From positions 1 to 61,163 of the forward strand of contig JBBHKE010002969.1 of assembly GCA_037447655.1 (NCBI GenBank): a stretch of DNA of 61,163 nucleotides, written 5' to 3'. A program made the translations under genes and the position numbers. Positions 10,093 to 21,099 of the stretch are shown in pieces; within the stretch, counting starts at the first letter, position 1, and each line of letters starts with the position of its first letter. This DNA is from Zygnema cylindricum. Taxonomy: Eukaryota > Streptophyta > Zygnematophyceae > Zygnematales > Zygnemataceae. The notes beneath the pieces are model-generated. The model saw nothing but the letters and a program-made list of their open reading frames with translations, ran no database searches and was not told the origin of the DNA.

Positions 10093-11126
10093 GGCAACTC
10101 TGAGACCTCCATAGGTCCTCAAGGTAGGCAGCTCACACGAAGCCTCAAGGATAACCCTAACCCCTTTGTGTTTCAGCACGAATAACTGCGACTTTGGCAC
10201 ACAAAAACTTTGACCACCTTCACCTATGTGAAGGGAAGACTCCCTTGAGTTGATAGCAAAAAGAATATCTGAATTTGCTCCCTTGAGCAGTAAGTTATGG
10301 TGGGTCAAAGTTGACCTAGCTCTCTCGGGGAGAGGGTCCTATCTACCAAATTTTTCGAAGTCTTATCTCTCTCTAAAACTCTATTTACTGACGTACGATA
10401 CCAATCACAATATTGTGTCGTGTAGAAAGGTACAAGTGTCGGTGTACTTTTTGTACGGACATTTTACGACATGGCCAAAAAGTCGACACATGTCATATTT
10501 GGATTCGTTCCTGTAATTCAAGGAGATGGCGCAATCCAATGTGGTTGTGCCACGTGTCATTCGATGTGGCGATGACCGCAAATCTCCAAAATCCTATTTC
10601 GCGATCTCGGCTTTCTTTGCGGCCGTCAGATCAAAACCGGGTTTCAATATTAGCTGGCATAAATACTTGCGCAGTATTTATTTCACACTTGAAACAAATG
10701 CGAGATATTTGTTTCGAGATGTTTCGTATCCCGTACAATACAAACTGTATCTATGTCTTAATATTTCGTTAAATGAAATAGTCTACGTGTAAACATTTAT
10801 ATAGTTATCAAACCTTATACTACGTAACACTGATCCTAGATTAAATAGATAAAACTACCGGCTAACGACGACTTTGACACACGTCAGGTACTAGGTTCAA
10901 ATCCTGGGTCCGTCAAGTACCATTTTGGTAAATCCACTAATCTACTGTTTGTCTCCCTCTGGATAGCATAGGCAGCCATGGCTCTAGCTCCCACTCCAAC
11001 TTTTAGTGACTGCGACAAGTGTGGGAGCTGAAGAGAGGAGTTAGAGGCAAACTGCCATTGCTTCTTTTTCTGCATTTTATCTTTTACAAAACCTAGAAAA
11101 TACTAAAAGAACCTTTAATTTCTATA
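10093..11126 (-). repeat. E2 3' LTR
   Basis: 1034 bp. The left terminus is decayed (GGCAACTC for TGCAACTC) and the right end reads TTTCTATA. It contains the best tRNA B-box-like motif in the window, GGTTCAAATCC (10894-10904), a G-box near 10552, and the hairpin near 10987-11041. Adjoins the polypurine tract at 11127. Confidence 0.88.
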
Positions 11127-11535
11127 CTCCCCCTAATTTCTAGTCATTGTTTAATTTAAGACCACACTTCTTGTTGCAGAAAATTAGTTTTGGGGAAGGC
11201 ACAAGTTTGGTATTCATATATGCTACCATTTCACTATCTCGTTTATACTCTAAACTTATTATCTTATTTTCTACTTTCTCCCTAATGAAGCTAAGTCTTA
11301 TGTCCATGTGTTTGGCTTTAAAGTGATGCTTAGGATTGGCACGAATGGCAATGGCTGCCTGATTATCACAAAACACCTTTTGGACACCACTCTTAAGATG
11401 ACCAAGCTCACCAAGCAAAAACTTGACCCACATTAATTCTTTTACAGAAGAGCAAGAAGCCATGTAATCAGTCTCCATGGTGGACTGACCAATGACGTTT
11501 TGTTGCTTGCTACTCCAGCAGCAAGCCCTATCACC
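11127..11535 (-). pseudogene. E2 RNase H C-terminal part
   Basis: The minus strand reads QSTMETDYMASCSSVKELMWVKFLLGELGHLKSGVQ, FCDNQAAIAIRANPKHHFKAKHMDIRLSFIREKVENKI and LVPSPKLIFCNKKCGLK, the conserved end of copia pol. It is colinear with 12519 onward after removing the 983-bp S2 insert and one TCACC copy. Confidence 0.87.
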
Positions 11536-12518
11536 TGTTGTCCATAGCCTGTTTCAGCCATGGATTACTCACGGAAACACCCACAGACTACCTCAAAAAC
11601 AGCTGTGTTTCATACAGCACAGATTACTCCAAACTGAACAGAATCACCTCAAACCGCACCAATAGGCAGTATACCATATACACTATAAACTCCCAAAGTT
11701 ACAGATAAATCCACCAAGGCATCTAGAAGATATAGGCTCTAGAGTTTCACAAAAACAGCTGACAGCTTCACAAACTAACCACTTAGACTGCTCACAGAAT
11801 CTTACAGAGATAGTGGAATACAATGAAACTTCACACACATATATATTCTATATCATAGAATAACTCCACAAAGTTTCACATGAAAGCACCAAACAGAGTG
11901 ATCACACCAACAGGTCAAAGATGCAGAAAACAGTTTGCCATTACTTTGATTAACTTGACTGCGATACATAAAATAATCTAAGTCCTGCAAGTTATACTCA
12001 GAGTACGGAGGCATACCAGCCGTATTGTATCTACTCTAATAAACTAATTAGTCAAAAGGACAAACCTCTGTTGTACATAATATTTACACCGTACTCTTCG
12101 TATGTCAGAAACCAAGCTACCACTAAGCAACTACTAAGCTACCACTACCGTACAATCATCATTACTCGAGATCTATCCTAGTCATATTATCCGCAGCTGC
12201 GCTAGCTGCGCTGGCTGCGCTTGTCCGTACGGATCATAGAAATAGCCGCACCTATGTTGACTTAACTGCGTCGCAGCTCCGCAGTACTGGCGGCGCCTAT
12301 TCCAACATTCCGTTTATTTTACATCGGATCGCTTCGCGATCCGCCGTCCATTTGTCACAGCTTGTTCACACCACTCAATGAGTATTTTACGTCACTTTAA
12401 TTATATCAATCCGTTCGCTCCCCCAATCCGTGAATCTATTCAAACCTCCATATTAAATCCAATTAGCAGTTACGGGCAAACTGTCTCGTACGCACGAAAC
12501 TGACTTTTCAAAACAACA
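11536..12518. repeat. Solo LTR S2 (TGTTGT..ACAACA family) with TCACC duplication
   Basis: A 983-bp insert with inverted termini TGTTGT/ACAACA. It is flanked by a perfect 5-bp duplication TCACC (11531-11535 and 12519-12523); the uninterrupted site is visible in E3 near 17134. It holds a GCTGCGCT-type short repeat (12190-12222) and a perfect hairpin GGATCGC-TTC-GCGATCC (12326-12342). No reading frame. It belongs to a different LTR family from the surrounding copia elements, related to 1361-2327. Confidence 0.85.
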
Positions 12519-13608
12519 TCACCCACATAGAATACATATCAGACCTGCATCTCCTCATATGAGCATCCCCATAGCTGGCATCACTCCAAGTGGTGATGTG
12601 AGTATTGTTCCCACCCAAATACAACCATAGATCTCTAGTCCTTATGAGATTTTTAAGGACTCTCTTAGCTGCCTCCCAATCCTTCTTAGTGGGAGCAGTC
12701 AGACTCTTACTTCGTACTCCTATAGATGCGGCTATATTTTGGCGAGTACAATTCATAAAATATATTAGGTTGCCCACTACTTGCCGATAAGAAATTGTCT
12801 GCATAAATCTTTTATCTTTAGGGCCTAACTCATCATCCAAGATTATAACTCCCACTTCCACACTCCCCTCACTTCCGTTCTTTATTTACATTGATGTGGT
12901 ACAACTATTAGCCTAGTCCATTTGGAATCTCTCTAGAATGTTTTCAATGGTTTCCTTCTGAGTTTATCTTATTATCTTTCTATCATTGTCTCTCTCTACG
13001 TGAATTCGCAAAATACACCTTGCTTCTCCCATACCCTTCATCTCGAATCTACCTTTGAGATTAGTTTTTAACTTTTTAATTTTATCCATAGACTTGCTTA
13101 AAACAAGCAAATCGTCAACATAAATTGGAATAAAAATAATTTCTTCCTCATCTTTAAACAAATAAATTGAGTGATCTGAGCAGATCTGAATATATCCTAA
13201 ACCTGTAAGAAACTCATCCAGCTTCCCATTCCATTGTCTGGGCGCCTGTTTCAGCCCATTCAAAGATTTGATCAATCGGCATACCTTGCTCTCCTCCTTT
13301 TTGCTCCACAAATCCTTCGGGCTGTCGCATAAAAATCTCCTCTTCCAACTCTCCATGTAGGAAGGCAGTTTCATGTCCATTTGATGTACTTCTATGTCTT
13401 CCGCTGGCGCCAGACTGAAAAGTGTCCGGACGGAGGGAAACTTGGCGACCAGGGCAAATGTCTCCTCGTAGTCAATTCCCTTTTTCTGGGTAAATCCTTT
13501 CGCCACTAACCGAGTGTTATAGCGCTCTATGGGGTTATCCGGGTTGAGTTTCAACTTATATACCCACTTACACCCAATTGGTTTCCTGTCAGGAAGACAA
13601 TCCACCAA
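12519..13608 (-). pseudogene. E2 reverse transcriptase and RNase H N-terminal part
   Basis: From 13608: GCKWVYKLKLNPDNPIE, GFTQKKGIDYEETFALV, SLNGLKQAPRQWN and IPIYVDDLLVLSKSM, so the YVDD box is intact. A frameshift near 13380 damages DIKTAFLHGE. After a stop near 12965 the linker is followed by RNase H from 12861: FMQTISYRQVVGNLIYFMNC and THITTWSDASYGDAHMRR. It breaks at S2. Confidence 0.87.
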
Positions 13609-13632
13609 TTCCTATGTATCGGCCGCCATAAT

Positions 13633-14983
13633 TTAGGCCATCTCCTCGTTAATGGTTGTCTTCCACCGGTTTCTCTCAAGACAAGTCATTGCCTCATTAT
13701 AAGTTTGAGTTTCATCGCGGTGAGACTGTTTGGTTACCTTATTGTTAACTTGTCTCTCTTGTAGTATTTTGCTGCTTATTCTTCCTCCCTCAAACTCGGT
13801 TGCCGGAATAGATGGCTCCCTTGGATTCTTCCGAAATGTTTCTACTTTTTCCCTATCCCTTGATTCCGAGTCGATTTCCACCATGTTTTCCGTTTCAGTT
13901 GGAGTTGATACTAGGGGTTCCACATTTGGGTCCTTCTCGATTTTATCTCTACCGACAAGATCATCATCTTAATGAAATCTTGGATATTTAGGAAACTCAA
14001 AGTCATCAGAATTATTGGACTCAAATCTGATTCTGACTGTCTTTGTATGCTTAAAGTGATCTATAGATTTCCCTTGATCCATAGCCACTAGATGCTTCAG
14101 TAGAATTACATCTTCTCTCTAGAGATCATAGACTATATATCCTTTTATATCTTCATCATATCTTAGTAGATTTCTTGGTTTTCCTTTTGGATCTAACTTC
14201 TAGTTTGACCGATCTGTGTCTAAACTAAATACTTGACTACCGAAAACCTTTAAGTGTGAAACATATGGTTTCCAGTCTGTCCATCTCTCATAAGGTGTTT
14301 GGCCTTTTATCGCCGAAGTAAGAACTATATTCTTGAGATAATTTGCACAGTTCATTGCTTCGGCCCAAAACTTCTGTCCTATCTTCTTATCTTACAGCAT
14401 ACTCATAGCACTATCACTCTCTGTTCTATTAAATCTTTCAACTACACCATTCTGCTCAAGATTTTCAAGAACTGTCTTTTGGTGTTGCGCTCCATCTTCT
14501 CTAAAAAAATCCTCAAACTGATTATAGGTATATTCTCCCCCATTATCACTCTTCACCCTTTTAATAGATGTTTCATGGAGTTTCCTTAAAAATCTGTGGG
14601 GCCTCTGACTTATTTTTCAAGAAATACACTCTAGAATTCCGAGACCAATCGCCAGTGATTGTCGTCATAAACCTCTTACCCCCGGGTGAAGTCACTTTGG
14701 TTGGTTCTCAAATATCAGTGTGTACCAAGTCTAAAACATTTTCTTCTTTATAAGTGGCTTATTTTGGAAAGGGTATCTTGTGTGCCTTACCTTGAGCACA
14801 ACCACTACTCTCACTCAAATTTTCACTTTCCCCAAAATGAATTCCTTCCACTAATCCTTTCTTTTTCATTTCTTTTAACTTATTTAAATGCACATGTCCA
14901 AGCCTCTTATGCCACAACATAATATCATGTACACCAACATAGTAAAGTTTCTTCTTTTCATTGCTTAAAATCAGCCTAAACAT
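13633..14983 (-). pseudogene. E2 integrase region, heavily broken
   Basis: GAG-pre-integrase is readable from 14983: MWHKRLGHVHLNKLKEMKK and SGCAQGKAHKIPFPK, with one zinc Cys changed to Ser (ESSGCAQ). Integrase pieces follow in shifting frames, and the post-integrase linker is readable at 13633-13923 (REKVETFRKNPREPSIPATEFEGGR). Multiple frameshifts and stops make this non-functional. It sits between protease (14987-15260) and RT (to 13608). Confidence 0.82.
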
Positions 14984-14986
14984 CCC

Positions 14987-15674
14987 TTAGCTACCTTTTT
15001 CAGCAATGAAATAAACTTCCTCTTCAAAGCTTACAATAAAAGTTCCTTTCTTAGTGCTAGTCTCAAAACCCTTATCATCCAACACTGACATAAAGATGAG
15101 CTTTTTGTTCAACTCTGGAATAAACAACACATCAAAGAATTTCACTATGGATGTCTTCCCTTCCACTAACACTTTTAGATCTACCGATCCTACCATAGTA
15201 GTAGTGATTACCCTCCCATCCCTATACTCTATCTCTACAATGGGAATGTTTCTCATCTGAATCATTCCATATCGACCTTTTGTACGGCAACTCCTGCACA
15301 CGGTTGACTACGTTCTCAAAGTCATATGGTAACTTCATGAGCAAGCAGTTAACCTTCATCTTTTCAGTTTCAACCTGTCCAGCACTATCTAGCTCCAAGA
15401 AAAGTGTTGCGAGCTCATTACAAAAATCCAACATCTTCCCCCCTTTGTATACATATGAGTTAAATTTATGATCACCCAAATGTTGTTGCCGAATCGTACC
15501 ACTTCGGTACGTTTCTATGAGAGCCACCCAAAGATCGGATGCCCTCTCTACTCGCAAATGAGGAGATGCAAGCCCTTGAGTAAGATGACAGAGGATGAAG
15601 TGTTTTACCGCCATATTGTTGTAGTCCCAAGTATCGCTAAAATTTTCCTCGTTCCTCGGAAAATAGGTGACATG
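14987..15674 (-). pseudogene. E2 gag-protease deletion fusion
   Basis: Gag core reads MAVKHFILCHLTQGLASPHLRVERASDLW, GGKMLDFCNELATLFLELDSAGQ and MKLPYDFENVVNRVQELP. It then jumps near 15260 straight to protease sequence RNIPIVEIEYRDGRVITTTMVGSVDLKV. By comparison with E3, about 500 bp is missing, comprising the zinc knuckle, the linker and the DSGAS active site. The upstream end at 15674 is where E3 inserted; gag continues at 22156. Confidence 0.87.
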
Positions 15675-16727
15675 TGAAACTCTTAGACCTCCATAAGTCC
15701 TCAGAGTGGACAGCTTCCAAGAAGCCTCTAGGATAACGTTGACCCCTTTGTGTTTCAGCAAGAACAACTGCCACCTTGGCAGACAAAAACTCTGACCAAC
15801 TTCACCTTTGTGAAGGGAAGACTCCCCTGAGTCGATAGCAAAGAGAATCTCTGAAATTGCTCCCCTGAGCAGTAAGTTATGGAGGGTCAAAGTTGACCTT
15901 TTTTACTGAAGCTCTCTGGGAGAGAGGGTCTTATCTCCTAATTTTTCTAAGTCCTATCTCTCTCACAGACTGTATCTACTGATGTACGAAGCTAATCAAA
16001 TTACTCCAGCGTACACAAAACTACAGCTGCCGGTGTACTTTATGTACGGACACTGTACGACATGGCCTAAATGTCGACACGTGGTATATCCGGATTCGCT
16101 CCCTTAATCCTCCGAGATGCCGCGATCCAATGTCATTCCGCCACTTGTCATTCGATGTGGCAATGATCAAAAACCGCCGAAATTCTCTTCTGCGATCTCA
16201 ACGTTTAATTTCGGCCGTCCGATTAAATTTACATTTAATCGTAGCCGTAATAAATACATGTGCGGTATTCGTTTCGGTAAAGAAATAAATGCGCGGTATC
16301 CGTTTTTTATACGTACCGTAATCCGTACTTTTACATTACTTGACTATTTCAGTTAAATGAACTATTATACGTATCAATGTTTAATTAATTATCAATCTGT
16401 ATAGTACGTAACACTATCTCTAGACTTAACGGTTAGAGCTACCGTCTACCGGCTGATTACCGGCCGGCAGGTTCTAGGATCAATTCCTGGAGACGGCACA
16501 TATATTTTAGTAAATATATTCTAAATTATAAATAAACTAATATTTATATCCCGTAAACCTCTGGATAGCCTAGGTAGCGATGGCTCTAGCTTCCTCTCCA
16601 ATTTCTCAGTGACTGCGACATGTTTGAGAGTTGGAGAGAGAAGTTAGAGGTAGACTGCCTCGGCTTCTTTCTATATTTCTATTCAGACCTAGAAAATACT
16701 TAAAAAAAAAGACCATTTATTTCTACA
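15675..16727 (-). repeat. E3 3' LTR
   Basis: 1053 bp, TGAAACTC to TTTCTACA. Visibly very close to the 5' LTR at 21080-22150 across its length. The G-box has decayed to CACTTG here (16142-16147) while the 5' copy keeps CACGTG. Followed by polypurine tract CTCCCCTTATTTT at 16728-16740 (minus strand AAAATAAGGGGAG). Confidence 0.92.
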
Positions 16728-17937
16728 CTCCCCTTATTTTCTAGTCAATCTTTAATTTCATATCACACTTCTCCTTGCAGAAAATTAGCTTAGCGAAGGC
16801 ACAAGTTTGGTCATCATATCTGCTACCATCTCACTATCTGGTCGGTACTCTAAACTGATTATTTTGTTTTCTACTTTTTTGCTAACAAGCTGAGTCTAAT
16901 GTCCATGTGTTTGGCTTTAAAATGATGTTTAGGATTGGCAGAAATAGTGTTTGCTGCCTGATTATCACAAAATATTTTCTGCACACCACTCTTAAGGTGA
17001 CCAAGCTCACCAAGCAAAGACTTGACCCACATCAATTCTTTTACAGCTGAGCAAGAGGCCATATACTCAGCCTCCATGGTGGACTGAGCAATAACTTTTT
17101 GTTGTTTGCTACTCCAACAACAAGCCCCATCACCCACATATAATACATATCCAGAAGTACATCTCCTCATCGGAGCATCACCATAACTGGCATCACTCCA
17201 AGTAGTAATGTCAGTATTCTCCCCACCCAAATGCAACCATAGATCCCTAGTTCCTATCAAATATCTAAGGACTCTTTTAACTGCCTCCCAATTCCTCTTA
17301 GTGGGAGCATTTAGACTTCTACTCAGCACTCCTACAGCTGCAGCTAAATCCGGCAGGGTACAATTCATAAAATAGATTAGACTTCCCACTACTTGCCTAT
17401 AAGGAATAATCTGCATGAACTTTTGTTCATCAGGAGATAATTCCTTGTCTAAGACTATGACTCCTTCTTCCTCACTCCCCTCACTTCCCTTTCTTCAACT
17501 CCATTGGAGTTGTACAACTATTAGCTTTATCCATTTAAAATTTTTCAAGCATGTTCCCTATTGCTTCCTTTTCAGTCAATCTTATAATTTTTCTTTTTCG
17601 GTCTCTCTCTACTTGAATTCCCAAAATATTTTTGCTTCCCCCATATCCTTCATTTCAAATCTCCCGTTAAGATAGGTTTTTCAGTTTATTAATTTTTTTC
17701 CATTGATTTACTTAAAACAAACAAATCTTCAACATAAATTGCAATAAATATAAAACCTTCCTCATCTTCGAAAACATAGATTGAGTGATCTGAGCTGATC
17801 CGGATATATCCCACACCGGTAAGAAACTCATCAAGCTTCTTATTCCACTATCGAGGCGCCTGTTTCAAACCATAAAAAGATTTAATCAGCCGGCATACCT
17901 TACTCTCCTCTCCTTCCTCCACAAACCCTTCGGGTTG
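16728..17937 (-). pseudogene. E3 RT C-terminal half and RNase H
   Basis: RNase H is an open frame at 16871-17416 (181 codons): YRQVVGSLIYFMNC, GENTDITTWSDASYGDAPMRR, KVIAQSTMEAEYMASCSAVKELMWVKSLLGELGHLK and FCDNQAA. Upstream, RT is broken by stops; the active-site box reads IYVEDLFVLSK, so the second Asp of YVDD is Glu. RNase H degrades the RNA strand during cDNA synthesis. Confidence 0.88.
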
Positions 17938-19449
17938 TCACATAAGGATCTCCTCTTCCAATTCTCCATGCAAAAAGGCTGTTTTGATGTCCATCTGGTG
18001 CACTTCTATGTCTTCCGCTGCTGCCAGACTGTAAAGTATTCGGACGGAGGGAAATCTGACGACCGGGGCAAAGGTTTCCTCGTAGTCAATTCCCTCTTTT
18101 TGTGTAAATCCCTTTGCCACTAATCTGGCCTTGTAGCGCTCGATTTTGTTATATGGGTTTAGTTTTAATTTGAAAACCCACTTACAACCGATTGGTTTTC
18201 GGTTAGGTGGACAATCCACCAGCTCCCAAGTATCAGCTGCCATAATTGAGGCCATCTCCTCATTGATGGCTGTCTTCCACCGATTTCTTTCTGGACACGT
18301 CATCGCCTCTCCATAAGTCCGAGGTTCATCTTGATGAGATAGTTTTGTTACCTTGTTATTAACCAATTTTTCTTGCAATCTTTTGCTACTTCTCCTCCCC
18401 CCTTCAAAATCTGAGGCTGAAATAGATGGTTCTCGTGGATTCTTTCGAATAATTTCGGCTTCTCCCCTATCCTTTGATTCCGAATCAATTTCCACCACGT
18501 CTTTCGCTTCGGTTAGAGTTGTCACTAGAGTTTCCACTGCCGAGTCCTTTTCGGTTTGATTTGTACTTGCAAGAATGTCATCTTCTTTAAAACCTGGATA
18601 GTTAGGAAGCTCAAAGTCATCGGAATTTTTTGACTCAAAGCTGATTTTTACTGACTTTGTATATTTGAAAGGATCCACAGACTTTCCTTCATCCATAACT
18701 ACTAGATGCTTTACTAAGATTATATCTTCTCTTTTTATATCATAAACTCTATATCCTTTAACATCCTCATCATATCCTAATAAGTATCCCGGTTTTCCTT
18801 TATGATATAGCTTCCAATTAGACCGATCTGTATCTAGACTGAATACTTCACTGCCGAAAACCTTTAAGTGAGATATGTTTGGTTTCCGACCTGTCCATCT
18901 CTCATAAGGTGTTTGATCTTTTATAGTTGAAGTAAGAACTCTAGTTTTGAGGTAATTAGCACAGTTCATTGCTTCTGCCCAAAACCTTTTTCCTATCTTC
19001 TTATCTGACAACATACTTCTAGCACTATCACTTAGTGTTCTATTTAACCTTTCAGCTACCCCATTCTGTTCCAGGTTTTCTGGAACAGTCTTTTGGTGTT
19101 GGACCCCATCTTCCCTCAGAAAATCCTCAAACTGGTTAGAAGTATACTCTCCACCATTGTCACTCCTTATTCTCTTGATTGGAGTTTCATGGAGTTTTTC
19201 GCTCCATGCTTTATATTGTCTAAAACAATCCCGAGCTTCGGACTTGTTTTTCAAAAAATACACCCGGGAATACCGAGACCAATGATCAATGATAGTCATC
19301 ATAAATCTCTTCCCACCCGGTGAGGGTAATTTAGCCGGTCCCCAAATATATGTGTGTACTAGATCTAGAATTTTTTCCTCCCTTATAGGTGGATGTTTTA
19401 GGAAAGGGTAATCTGTGTGCTTTACCTTGAGCACATCCACTACAATCAC
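17938..19449 (-). CDS. E3 integrase to RT N-terminus, 503-codon open frame
   Basis: The longest uninterrupted pol frame in the window. It begins just after the integrase zinc site, carries the integrase core, the linker KNPREPSISASDFEGGR, and RT up to DIKTAFLHGELEEEI. It ends at a TGA that replaces the CGA of the family sequence MRQPKG. In the core the first catalytic Asp is Tyr (HTYIWGP, residue 34); Asp96 (RSDNGGEY) and Glu132 (NGVAER) remain with the correct spacing. The integrase is therefore predicted dead although the frame is open. Confidence 0.85.
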   Translation of the reverse strand: MIVVDVLKVKHTDYPFLKHPPIREEKILDLVHTYIWGPAKLPSPGGKRFMMTIIDHWSRYSRVYFLKNKSEARDCFRQYKAWSEKLHETPIKRIRSDNGGEYTSNQFEDFLREDGVQHQKTVPENLEQNGVAERLNRTLSDSARSMLSDKKIGKRFWAEAMNCANYLKTRVLTSTIKDQTPYERWTGRKPNISHLKVFGSEVFSLDTDRSNWKLYHKGKPGYLLGYDEDVKGYRVYDIKREDIILVKHLVVMDEGKSVDPFKYTKSVKISFESKNSDDFELPNYPGFKEDDILASTNQTEKDSAVETLVTTLTEAKDVVEIDSESKDRGEAEIIRKNPREPSISASDFEGGRRSSKRLQEKLVNNKVTKLSHQDEPRTYGEAMTCPERNRWKTAINEEMASIMAADTWELVDCPPNRKPIGCKWVFKLKLNPYNKIERYKARLVAKGFTQKEGIDYEETFAPVVRFPSVRILYSLAAAEDIEVHQMDIKTAFLHGELEEEILM

Positions 19450-20088
19450 TTATATTATCACTTTCACTGAACCGAATCCCTTCCACCACTCCCATCTTTT
19501 TCATCTCCCTTAACTTATCTAGATTCACATGCCCAAGCCTCTTATGCCACATCATAATATCCTGAACACCAGCATAATAAAGTTTCTTCGTTTCATTACT
19601 TAATATCAGTCTAAACATCCCATGGCTACCTTTCTCAGCAATGAAATAGACATCCTCCTCAAAACTAGCAGTAAAGACTCCTTCCCTAGTGCTAGTAAAA
19701 AAACCCTTATCATCTAATACAGATCTAGAGATGAGGTTTTTGTTCAGCTCCGGAATAAGCAATACATCGGAGAATGTTACTATGGATATCTTTCCTTCTA
19801 CTAACACTTTCAGATCTACCGTTCCTACAAGAGTAGTGGTGACTATCCTCCCATCCCCGTACTCTATCTCTACGGTGGGAATCTTTCTTATCTTTGTGAA
19901 CAAGTGCCTATCTTTACAATGTGCATGGAGGCACCTGAATTTATAATCCAGCCTGCTTCACCTTGCAATCCACCGTAAGCACATTGCTGCCTTCGTGGAA
20001 TTTCGACCTCATTTTTCGCCTCCAACTCCTCATCCAAAATGAGCTCATTGTCCTCGTTCTCGGATTCCGCCTCATGTACTTCTGTCAC
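19331..20088 (-). pseudogene. E3 protease and GAG-pre-integrase
   Basis: From 20088: acidic linker, EIPRRQQCAYGGLQGEAGW, then IINSGASMHI where the catalytic Asp of DSGA is Asn, followed by a frameshift near 19910. The second frame (19331-19903) holds RKIPTVEIEYGDGR, RSVLDDKGF and the zinc site MWHKRLGHVNLDKL..CSGCAQGKAHRLPF, complete. A frameshift near 19390 leads into the integrase frame that ends at 17938. Confidence 0.88.
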
Positions 20089-20145
20089 AAGGGCCTTTTT
20101 CTTTCCTCTCGGGGTACCACCGGTCTGCCCCTCCTTTTACCGAAG

Positions 20146-21099
20146 CTATGTTAGCTCAGTGCACTTTGCCATATAGTGCCCCGGTTTCTTACAAAAATGA
20201 CATAAACCTTTGGGAGCCCTTTGTCCGAACTTGTCGGCCTGATTTTTCTGCTCCCTTCCCCCATAATTTTCGACCGGTTTCCGGGAATCCTTGTTCCTCC
20301 AATCGGTTGAAGTTGCCAAGGCTTGGCCACTTTTTCCTCCCCTTCGGATCTCAATCGTATTCTCCCGAACGAGAATCATCCCTACCACTGAGTTCCATAT
20401 CCACCTTGAGTCCGGCAAGTCCTGCACACGGTTGACTATGTTATCGAACTCATTGGGTAACTTCTTCAGTAAACAGTTAACCTTTTCTTTTTCACTAAAA
20501 TCTTTTCCCGCACTCTCTAGCTCCATGAAGAGTGTAGCAAGCTCATTTTAAAAATCCAACATTTTCCCCCCTTTGTATACATATTCCTTAACTTTCTGAT
20601 CAGCCAACTGTTGTTGCTGAATCGCACCACTTCGGTACATCTTTATAAGAGCCATCCACAGATCGGATGTCTTTTCTACCTGCAAATGAGGACATGCAAG
20701 TCCTTGAGTAAGATGGCGTAGGATGAAGTGCTTTGCCGCCATATTGTTGAAATCCCAGGTTCGAGTATCATTCTCCTCGTTCCTCGGAATAGGTGACATG
20801 AATGTTGAACCGGTTGCTATTGGTGTGGTCGTCTCCTTCTCCGCTCCTTTGTCCACCACCTCTCTTTCTTTTATCTCCTCCGTTGAAGATGAACCTGCTT
20901 TCTTTGTGAATTTGCTTCCATCAAACCCTGGAGGAATTCCAAGACTTGATGGACTTCCCAATCGTCCACTCACTATCCCCCAAAACCTTTTTTGGCATAG
21001 AGCTCATATCATCATACTTTCCTAGTATATGAAGCTTGTTCCATTAAAGATTGGTACCCTAGAGGGTGGGCCCATAACGTGAAACTCTGAGACCTCCAT
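20146..21099 (-). pseudogene. E3 gag, three nonsense codons
   Basis: Start ATG (21097-21099) is inside the 5' LTR. The frame reads MEVSEFHVMGPPSRVP through the PBS, then FNGTSFIY and a TAG that replaces Trp, a TGA soon after, and an open frame from 20973 (SGRLGSPSSLGIPPG, IPRNEENDTRTWDFNNMAAKHFILRHLTQGLACPH). A single stop after GGKMLDF precedes the second half (20146-20526), with LPNEFDNIVNRVQDLPDSRW and an intact zinc knuckle CHFCKKPGHYMAKC. Otherwise full length, so E3 is the best template for the family gag. Confidence 0.88.
21065..21079 (-). other. E3 primer-binding site
   Basis: The minus strand reads CGTTATGGGCCCACC directly after the LTR: the E1/C site with its first base changed. 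It pairs with initiator tRNA-Met anticodon arm over 14 of 15 nt. Confidence 0.75.

Noticed and set aside
10835-10915. A functional tRNA gene in the LTR
   Set aside because: Only the T-arm and box-like motifs are convincing. A full cloverleaf with paired acceptor, D and anticodon arms could not be folded by eye.
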